From the IMG/VR virus record IMGVR_UViG_3300037332_000228, positions 1 to 54,742 of that record: a stretch of 54,742 bases of DNA, one strand, 5' to 3'. A program made the translations under genes and the position numbers. Below, piece after piece: positions 49,347 to 54,742 of the stretch (its first letter is position 1; each line of letters begins with the position of its first letter). The notes under the pieces were generated by a model. It was not told where the DNA came from. It ran no database searches and saw only the letters and a program-made list of their open reading frames with translations. This stretch comes from a virus.

Positions 49347-49594
49347 GGATCAATTTCTCAATTCTTAATAAAATAGATGAAACTGCACCTGTGACAATTA
49401 CCCGCACAGAGTATAATGAATACCAATGTATGAAAACAACTAGAGACCGAGAAACTGCTAGAATTCGAGAATATATTCTTATCAAGTCTGTTTGTTCATC
49501 TTGCGGTGTACAAAGCATGGATATTTATCCCGATTTGGGCAATATGTGTAGTGGCACTTGGTGCGAAGGCAGTATGATTTCACTAAAAAATTAA
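49343..49594 (+). CDS. Small zinc-binding-like protein
   Basis: An 83-aa product. The C-terminal half holds CSSCG and CSGTWC, four cysteines suited to a zinc ribbon. The N-terminal half is charged (TTRDRETARIREYI). Function unknown. Confidence 0.55.
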   Translation: MRINFSILNKIDETAPVTITRTEYNEYQCMKTTRDRETARIREYILIKSVCSSCGVQSMDIYPDLGNMCSGTWCEGSMISLKN

Positions 49595-49606
49595 AGGAAT
49601 AAGGTA

Positions 49607-50206
49607 ATGGCAAGTAGACTTCAAATGATGAACAAGAAAGGACTTGTTCATCCACCAAGATGGTTACCACAAAATGTACATTACGAAGTAATCACGGGAT
49701 CGGTGAGTTACGGTGCCTCGAATGATTCATCTGATATGGACATTGTGGGAGTTGTTATCCCGCCCAAAGAAGACATATTCCCCCACTTGAAGGGTGAAAT
49801 TCCAGGATTCGGTAGGCAAATCAAGAAGTTTGAACAATATCAGGAACACCACATCAATGACAACGATACTGGCAAGGAATATGACTTTACGTTTTATTCT
49901 ATTGTCAAATTCTTTAACCTTGCAATGGAAAACAATCCAAATATTGTTGATATTTTGTTTACCCCACAACAATGTGTTCTTTTTGCATCTCAGGTTGGCC
50001 AAATAATCAGAGACAACCGAAAGATCTTCCTCCACAAAGGCTCATATCAGAAACTGAGAGGGTATTCCTATGCCCAATTACATAAGATTGGCACCAAATC
50101 CATCCCCATGCCCGACAATATATCAGAAATTCTTTCTAAAATCGACAAAAATGATCTTAAATTGATCGATCAAGAAAAGATTAGAAGGGTATCTGAACAA
50201 CAGTAG
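49607..50206 (+). CDS. RlaP/COG3541-like nucleotidyltransferase, N-terminal part of split gene
   Basis: A 199-aa product. GSVSYGASNDSSDMDIVG (31-48) is the Pol-beta-type nucleotidyltransferase signature with Asp43 and Asp45; VVIPPKEDIFPH, YDFTFYSIVKFFNLAMENNPNIVDILF and KGSYQKLRGYSYAQLHKI are typical of the RlaP/YcgL group assigned to RNA repair. Intact relatives go on with a helical domain beginning YxxKFxxHVVRLL; here the frame ends soon after HKI and that domain is encoded at 51315, beyond an endonuclease gene. AAAGGAATAAGGTA precedes the ATG. Confidence 0.8.
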   Translation: MASRLQMMNKKGLVHPPRWLPQNVHYEVITGSVSYGASNDSSDMDIVGVVIPPKEDIFPHLKGEIPGFGRQIKKFEQYQEHHINDNDTGKEYDFTFYSIVKFFNLAMENNPNIVDILFTPQQCVLFASQVGQIIRDNRKIFLHKGSYQKLRGYSYAQLHKIGTKSIPMPDNISEILSKIDKNDLKLIDQEKIRRVSEQQ

Positions 50207-50207
50207 T

Positions 50208-51158
50208 CTACATTCTTAAAGGCTTTGTCTTCCCCAGCCGCCAACCATCAGTGAGATACTCATCTACTTTTTCTGGTTGTACTCTTTTATTTTTGCCATC
50301 TTTCGTGATGGTTATAATACCCTTGCAATTGGATCCAACAGTCCAACCATCAGTGAGATACTCATCTACTTTTTCTGGTTGTACTCTTTTATTTTTGCCA
50401 TCTTTCGTGATGGTTATAATACCCTTAAAGCATTCACTTCTAAGCTTCCTTAATTCTGGATTATTAATATATGATTGCTTAACTGATTCACTCGAAGACA
50501 GTGCCCGCTCTCTTTTTTCTTTGTCGGTCAACCCATCCCATGAATCTTTTCCTTTTTGTGATCTTTCTTCTCTTTGGGACTCGGTTATATTTTTCTCTTC
50601 TTCAATACGACGAAGACTGGTGTTTTTCGAATGAGATTGTAGTTTCGGAGATGTTTTCCATGATTCTTGTTTTTTCTGCTTCATGGCTTTTCTAAATTCG
50701 TTATCCCAGTTCTCGGATATAGTCTTTAGTCTCTTATCATTTATTTCTGGTTGTTTATTTTTAATTATTGACTTCCAGTATTCAGTTTGAGAGATGTTTG
50801 TTATTCCATCACCATATAAAAGCTCAGTTATAAATTTATTTTTGTCAGAATCAAAAATGAAATCGTTGTTATGCATATTATAAAAATCAATATTCTTCCT
50901 GGCATTCACTTTTTTTAGAAATCTTGTTTCATAGTCGACCGCGGCTCGACCATCTTCGAATATTTTAATTTTTCTAATCTTGAATGAGTCAATTCCGTTT
51001 TTCTTGATTATATTTTTGATAGTATTAGATGATGTATTATACCCATCTAATTTTAATAATTCCTCCGGATCGCAGTCCTTGATCCATCTTGCTCCGGCAT
51101 AATACATGCCGTTGCTGGTATCTTGTAAGATATAGAAATATGGGGCATAAATATACAT
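50208..51158 (-). CDS. GIY-YIG homing endonuclease splitting the nucleotidyltransferase
   Basis: A 316-aa product. PYFYILQDTSNGMYYAGARW is the GIY-YIG core and YETRFLKKVNARKNIDFYN holds the catalytic Glu. The middle is a long basic helix region and the C-terminus has two nearly identical 34-aa modules (KRVQPEKVDEYLTDGW). It is on the strand opposite to the gene it interrupts, and its stop lies only 2 bases from the upstream piece. Close relative of the endonuclease at 38.8-40.2 kb in its first 90 residues. AAAGGAACACAGCAT precedes the ATG. Confidence 0.88.
   Translation of the reverse strand: MYIYAPYFYILQDTSNGMYYAGARWIKDCDPEELLKLDGYNTSSNTIKNIIKKNGIDSFKIRKIKIFEDGRAAVDYETRFLKKVNARKNIDFYNMHNNDFIFDSDKNKFITELLYGDGITNISQTEYWKSIIKNKQPEINDKRLKTISENWDNEFRKAMKQKKQESWKTSPKLQSHSKNTSLRRIEEEKNITESQREERSQKGKDSWDGLTDKEKRERALSSSESVKQSYINNPELRKLRSECFKGIITITKDGKNKRVQPEKVDEYLTDGWTVGSNCKGIITITKDGKNKRVQPEKVDEYLTDGWRLGKTKPLRM
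50241..50426. repeat. Exact 84-base direct repeat in the endonuclease gene
   Basis: 50241-50324 and 50343-50426 are identical by eye, period 102 bases, encoding the two C-terminal DNA-binding-like modules; identity at the base level means a recent duplication. Confidence 0.9.
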
Positions 51159-51192
51159 ATGCTGTGTTCCTTTTGCAAAATTTAAACATAGA

Positions 51193-51254
51193 GTGGGCAG
51201 GTTTCGACCAAGTCACCGTGGCCCACAATGTAATTCTATTTACCAAATAGAATT
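51193..51254. other. Two hairpins upstream of the endonuclease
   Basis: GTGGGC (51193-51198) pairs with GCCCAC (51220-51225), enclosing GGT-TTCG-ACC. Next to it is a perfect 10-bp inverted repeat (51232-51241/51245-51254) with a 3-base loop. They lie between the endonuclease start and the second nucleotidyltransferase piece; they may act in the endonuclease mRNA leader or as insulation. Confidence 0.5.
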
Positions 51255-51267
51255 CAGTATACACTCA

Positions 51268-51296
51268 TTGATATATGTGTTACAATAAGCTATATT
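51268..51296 (+). promoter_or_regulatory. sigma70-like promoter of the C-terminal nucleotidyltransferase piece
   Basis: TTGATA (51268-51273), 17-bp spacer, TATATT (51291-51296), 19 bases before the ATG. A 9-bp inverted repeat (51264-51272/51300-51308) encloses it, with the GAGG ribosome site in or beside its right arm. Confidence 0.6.
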
Positions 51297-51314
51297 AAAA
51301 TCAATGAGGCTCTA

Positions 51315-51773
51315 ATGAAAAGTACATTATCAAATTTATCAGACTCTGAACTAACAGAACTATCTAATTGGTACGAGTCATTGACTAAACGCAATAAGGA
51401 CATTCTAGTACATTCTTATTCAACCAAATTTGGGATGCATGTTGTCAGGCTGTTATTGCAATGTGAGCAGATTCTAACTGAACACGATCTCAATCTTCAG
51501 AGAAATGGCGGGATACTCAAGGCAATCCGCAGGGGAGAGTGGAGTGAAGTCAAGCTGCGTTCATGGTTTGATGAAAAAGAAAAACACCTCGAGGAACTGT
51601 ATGTGAAATCCACTCTTAGACATTCTCCAGATGAGGATGCGATCAAAATACTTCTTTTAAATTGCCTTGAGCACCATTATGGTGACCTGTCAACGGCAGT
51701 AAAAAAAGAACACTCAACTGTTGACAAGTTAGTGGAAGAATTGTATGCTGTACTGAACAAGAACGGATATTAA
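51315..51773 (+). CDS. RlaP/COG3541-like nucleotidyltransferase, C-terminal part of split gene
   Basis: A 152-aa helical product. STKFGMHVVRLLLQCEQIL, LQRNGGILKAIRRGEW and DAIKILLLNCLEHHYG match the second half of intact phage RlaP-like nucleotidyltransferases. About 30 N-terminal residues before STKFG (MKSTLSNLSDSELTEL...) appear to be an added start after the split. It has its own promoter and ribosome site, so both pieces may be made and joined as a complex. Confidence 0.78.
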   Translation: MKSTLSNLSDSELTELSNWYESLTKRNKDILVHSYSTKFGMHVVRLLLQCEQILTEHDLNLQRNGGILKAIRRGEWSEVKLRSWFDEKEKHLEELYVKSTLRHSPDEDAIKILLLNCLEHHYGDLSTAVKKEHSTVDKLVEELYAVLNKNGY

Positions 51774-51775
51774 TT

Positions 51776-52126
51776 ATGCTGTCAATGCGATCAAAGGTAT
51801 ATTCAGTTGGCACTGTGAATAACGTTTTCAATCGAAATAAAATTACCATGATTGACGACGACGGCATCGAGTGGCATCGATATGATAGACTGAGTCTAGA
51901 ATACTATATCGTCGAATGGCGGGTCATTGGACTAGTACAATATCATGTCACTGGCGAATTAGTTGAATTTGCAGACCAGGTGGTTGATGGTGAAATTTGT
52001 TATCACCTTCGCTGCACTGACACAGGAGCTGATGAACGATATTATTCTACATACGATGACGACATATATATGACACGCGCGGATGCACTAGTAGAAATCA
52101 AGGAGAGACAAGATGCAGAAGCCTGA
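51776..52126 (+). CDS. Hypothetical 116-aa protein
   Basis: Product MLSMRSKVYSVGTVNNVF...; beta-rich, ends in a charged helix. Overlaps the next gene by 14 bases. No family is recognised. Confidence 0.6.
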   Translation: MLSMRSKVYSVGTVNNVFNRNKITMIDDDGIEWHRYDRLSLEYYIVEWRVIGLVQYHVTGELVEFADQVVDGEICYHLRCTDTGADERYYSTYDDDIYMTRADALVEIKERQDAEA

Positions 52127-52445
52127 TAACTGGGTTGTACTTAAACTAGAGCACGAGTCTGGTAATATTACTTATAAAATTCTGGCAGGCTGGAGTGGCG
52201 GGTATACTCAAGGCAGTTCATGGTCTATGAACAGTGGAATTGTAAAAATAACAGACCATATCACCCACTGGGATTTTCATGGAACATCAGGGTCTACGTA
52301 TTCATGCAGTAAACAATCATATGGTCTGCGTATGAATAACGCATATGTGTGGCATCGACTGAAAGAAATGCATGGTGATAAGGTTCACATGATGGACGAA
52401 CACACCGACTGGCAGACAATAGTATGGGAAGAGGAACATGATTAA
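52113..52445 (+). CDS. Conserved phage hypothetical (AGWSGGY...SGSTYSC)
   Basis: A 110-aa product. NWVVLKLEHE, YKILAGWSGGYTQGSSW and FHGTSGSTYSCSKQSYG form a pattern found in many phage hypothetical proteins; a small beta-sandwich is likely. Overlaps the next gene by 8 bases. Confidence 0.68.
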   Translation: MQKPDNWVVLKLEHESGNITYKILAGWSGGYTQGSSWSMNSGIVKITDHITHWDFHGTSGSTYSCSKQSYGLRMNNAYVWHRLKEMHGDKVHMMDEHTDWQTIVWEEEHD

Positions 52446-53265
52446 ATTCTTCAAAAGACACAGGATTAATTATTGGAGTTGCACTGATTTTGCAGATTGG
52501 ATAAGAGGATCTGGCAAATTACCATATGGCACTGCGGATGAGTGGAAATCTTGGCATGAGGACGCCAAAATTAAATCCATTCGTTATTGGATTGCAGAAG
52601 ATTTACTTGACATATTGCAGGGAATCTGGTTGTTTATTCCTGATATCTCACATAGTATAATTTATTACATCAGGAATCGTTGGATGGACCAAACCAACGC
52701 ATTAGTTGCACATTCCAAGCATATCAAATCAGGGGACTGGTGTGACCTTGATCATAGAATCCTTTACTGTTTATTTGATGAATTAGTTGACTTTGTTGAG
52801 ATTGAAAAAGCCCTATCAAATGTAAGGTCTGGTGATGTTGTCAGACCCAAGTTCTGGCAGAGTGGTAAATGGCGACTTGGAAACTGGCGAGATGCTGAAT
52901 TGGGCAAGGATCATCTTAACTGGGAAGTTAATCTTATTATGGACGAGGATTATACTAGTGATCCAGAGCAATATGGAACCCCCACACTGCAATCAATTTC
53001 GGCATCTGAAATACTTGCACTATATGAATGGTGGACAGTGACCTATCCCAACCGCATTGATGCATATGATAAATCTGGATGGAGTGCCTATTGTGATGAC
53101 AAGACTGCCCGAGGTATAGGATTTATGGAAACTGACCCCATGGAAGACCGAGAAAAAACGGCAGTAATACTAAAAACATCAAATGAAATTGATGCAGAAT
53201 ACGATCAAGAAGACGAAGACATGCTAATACGTTTAATCAAAATAAGGAAAAGTCTATGGACATGA
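52438..53265 (+). CDS. Conserved phage hypothetical
   Basis: A 275-aa Trp-rich product. The N-terminal CTDFADWIRGSGKLPYGT with WKSWHEDA looks like a conserved T4-type phage domain; a hydrophobic IWLFIPDISHSIIYYI may lie at a membrane. The acidic C-terminus ends DQEDEDMLIRLIKI. Function unknown. Confidence 0.65.
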   Translation: MIKFFKRHRINYWSCTDFADWIRGSGKLPYGTADEWKSWHEDAKIKSIRYWIAEDLLDILQGIWLFIPDISHSIIYYIRNRWMDQTNALVAHSKHIKSGDWCDLDHRILYCLFDELVDFVEIEKALSNVRSGDVVRPKFWQSGKWRLGNWRDAELGKDHLNWEVNLIMDEDYTSDPEQYGTPTLQSISASEILALYEWWTVTYPNRIDAYDKSGWSAYCDDKTARGIGFMETDPMEDREKTAVILKTSNEIDAEYDQEDEDMLIRLIKIRKSLWT

Positions 53266-53516
53266 AAATTTCAAAAGAAGATATCAAGAAATCACTGACC
53301 GAGAATGTGGTCACGATCAAATTCAATAAAGTTTCAGGAGAAGAACGGGTGATGTCATGTACTCTGAATCCAGTGTATCTACCTGCACTTGTTGAGTCAT
53401 CTGATCAGACAAATACTACTCGCGCTGATAGTCCAGGCGTACTTCGAGTATGGGACGTAGAGAAGTCAGGCTGGCGCTCCATGCTCTGGGACAATATCAA
53501 AGAAGTCACAGTGTGA
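53256..53516 (+). CDS. DUF2693-like small phage protein
   Basis: An 86-aa product. VVTIKFNKVSGEERVMSCTL and VLRVWDVEKSGWRSMLWDNI follow the DUF2693 pattern (FxKxxGxxRxMxCTL ... VWDxxxxxWRS). The family is frequent in T4-type phages; role unknown. AAGGAAAAGTCT precedes the ATG. Its stop overlaps the heme oxygenase GTG. Confidence 0.75.
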   Translation: MDMKISKEDIKKSLTENVVTIKFNKVSGEERVMSCTLNPVYLPALVESSDQTNTTRADSPGVLRVWDVEKSGWRSMLWDNIKEVTV

Positions 53517-54070
53517 CTTTGAATCTCCGAGAACTTTCCAAAGACGAACATACTCGTGCCGAAAAGACTCCATTCATCAAACGAATGCTCAAAAAGCAAA
53601 TCAGTGACTATGAATATTATGTGTACCTGTTCAATCAATACATCATGTATTCTGCACTCGAAGCCAGAGCCGATGAACTTGGGCTACTCAAAGGTATTGA
53701 ATCATCAGCTAGACTAGATGGAATTATGAAAGATCTCAGAGAACTAGAAGCGTTGGGGGGATTTACTGCTCCCCAACCGTTAGTCTCTTCTGTGAAATAT
53801 TGGAATTACATTACCAATGACATCACCATGGACGAAGATAAACTCATGGCGCACTTGTATGTTAGACATTTGGGAGACATGGCAGGGGGACAAATCCTCA
53901 AACGTATGACTCCAGGCTCTGGTCGTTATTATTCTTTCCCAGGCGAAGATATCACTGTATTAAAATCACAATTGAAAGAACGATTGAATAACGATATGAT
54001 TGATGAAGTCAAGAAATGTTTTGAAATGGTGATTGCTTGCATGATTGAACTTGGTGAATTTCTTGAGTGA
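53513..54070 (+). CDS. ho1: Heme oxygenase
   Basis: A 185-aa product. ELSKDEHTRAEKTPF contains the heme-binding His13, and LGDMAGGQILKRM is the distal-helix signature GDxxGGQ of heme oxygenases; YVYLFNQYIMYSALE fits the following helix. The GTG at 53513, in a GTGA overlap with the previous stop, gives the family's normal N-terminus; an in-frame ATG at 53450 would add residues unlike any heme oxygenase. The enzyme opens heme to biliverdin IXalpha with CO and iron, using reduced ferredoxin. It is shorter than typical cyanobacterial or phage enzymes (about 230 aa). Directly followed by a bilin reductase gene. Confidence 0.92.
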   Translation: MTLNLRELSKDEHTRAEKTPFIKRMLKKQISDYEYYVYLFNQYIMYSALEARADELGLLKGIESSARLDGIMKDLRELEALGGFTAPQPLVSSVKYWNYITNDITMDEDKLMAHLYVRHLGDMAGGQILKRMTPGSGRYYSFPGEDITVLKSQLKERLNNDMIDEVKKCFEMVIACMIELGEFLE

Positions 54071-54742
54071 AGTATGGGATTCATTGATTTCAATCCAGGA
54101 TTATTTGATTGAGAAATTAAATAAAGACGGAACTGAATATCATGAAAAAAGCATGGAACCATTTAATCATGCTGGCTGGACCAACCGCCTTTGGCAGGGG
54201 GATGGGTACCGCCGCGCGCACATTGACACAGTGGATGCAAGATCAACAAAAGGACTTTGGATGATGCATTGTTGTATTCAACCAAATTTGGACAACAATG
54301 CTCCTATTTTCGGACTGGATGTCATTGCAGGAGAAAACAAAGTCACTGGGTTTTTTCATGATTACTCACCAGTCTCTTCTCATGATCATGATCTTTCCAA
54401 AGAGTTTGCTAATATGGTTGCAGATCTGGATTGGTCTAAGAAACGAGAGTTGCCAGATTGGGCCAAAGCAATCTTTAGTGATGATATGATCGCCGCGGGC
54501 AATGTCAGAGCAGGCACACAGGATCTCACACAGATTGTTGAAATTAGCAAATCAAGTGTTGACTATTATCTCATGAGAGTAGCTGATTTCAACGAAACAA
54601 TGGAAATAGAACAAGGAAAAATAGCACACAATCGATACGCTCACTATCAGAAACAAAATCCACATACACCAAGAACGATGAAATCACTTGGTCTGAGCGA
54701 AAATGATGTCGACACATTCATCTCAGAATGTCTATTCCCAGA
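54054..54742 (+). CDS. Ferredoxin-dependent bilin reductase (PcyX/PebS/PcyA family), 3' truncated
   Basis: At least 229 aa, cut by the window edge near its end. LWMMHCCIQP, APIFGLDVIAG and FFHDYSPVS are the core blocks of ferredoxin-dependent bilin reductases. Hand alignment to what I remember of PebS places Asp89 (in FGLD) at the catalytic Asp105, His72 at position 88 (His in PcyA) and Asn202 (in QNPHTPR) where PebS has Asp206; the PcyA Glu76 site appears to be Arg. The likely start is GTG 54054, 17 bases inside the heme oxygenase gene; other starts (TTG 54063, ATG 54153) are possible. It reduces biliverdin to a phytobilin. A PcyX-type enzyme is my best guess because no other cyanophage traits are present. 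Confidence 0.85.
   Translation, partial: MNFLSEVWDSLISIQDYLIEKLNKDGTEYHEKSMEPFNHAGWTNRLWQGDGYRRAHIDTVDARSTKGLWMMHCCIQPNLDNNAPIFGLDVIAGENKVTGFFHDYSPVSSHDHDLSKEFANMVADLDWSKKRELPDWAKAIFSDDMIAAGNVRAGTQDLTQIVEISKSSVDYYLMRVADFNETMEIEQGKIAHNRYAHYQKQNPHTPRTMKSLGLSENDVDTFISECLFP

Noticed and set aside
50243-50426. CRISPR-like repeat
   Set aside because: Only two copies, 84 bases each, in frame within an endonuclease gene; a coding module duplication explains it.
53450-53512. Longer heme oxygenase start at ATG 53450
   Set aside because: The extra residues resemble nothing in the family and overlap the preceding gene by 67 bases; GTG 53513 gives the normal N-terminus.

Overview
The window is a densely packed, almost entirely plus-strand stretch of a T4-type (myovirus) phage genome, probably from an environmental and perhaps marine phage of a non-cyanobacterial host. 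The T4 signature genes are rIIA and rIIB at the left edge, a Dda-like helicase, both topoisomerase subunits (gp39/60 fused, gp52), the gp44 clamp loader, a gp31/GroES-like co-chaperonin and a DexA-like exonuclease. No structural, photosynthesis, rRNA or tRNA genes were seen. About 20 sigma70-like promoters (TTGACA, mostly 17 bp, TATAAY/TAnnnT) all point to the right and head runs of very small overlapping genes, the usual look of a host-takeover (early) region.

Layout. 0-6.5 kb: rIIA/rIIB, unknowns, a P-loop kinase and a Thg1-like tRNA-His guanylyltransferase. 6.8-13 kb: tiny genes plus PnuC and NadR. 13-21 kb: a 668-aa DUF2135-like protein, more tiny genes and a NadM-Nudix enzyme. 20.9-24.4 kb: nadV, split in two by a GIY-YIG homing endonuclease, then a recombination scar carrying a second nadV tail. 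25-26.4 kb: a lone TnpB on the minus strand. 26.5-31.8 kb: small early genes, several of them membrane proteins. 31.9-36.7 kb: RNA ligase, helicase and a minus-strand three-domain glycosyltransferase. 36.7-37.6 kb: about 0.8 kb with no gene but many strong helices behind its own promoter, a candidate large structured RNA. 37.7-49.6 kb: nucleotide metabolism and replication genes, with a second GIY-YIG gene before the topoisomerase operon. 49.6-51.8 kb: a RlaP-like nucleotidyltransferase, also split, by a third GIY-YIG gene on the opposite strand. 53.5 kb to the end: heme oxygenase and a ferredoxin-dependent bilin reductase (PcyX/PebS/PcyA family), cut by the window edge.

How the genes work together. 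PnuC, NadR, NadV and NadM-Nudix form two routes to NAD+: from nicotinamide riboside and from nicotinamide. This matches the phage NAD+ reconstitution pathways known to counter NAD-depleting immunity. Thg1, RNA ligase, RlaP and a P-loop kinase look like an RNA/tRNA repair kit. Heme oxygenase plus bilin reductase would turn host heme into a phytobilin. Three GIY-YIG endonucleases and TnpB show heavy invasion by selfish nucleases. Two conserved enzymes appear to have survived it as split genes, with catalytic parts on separate polypeptides.
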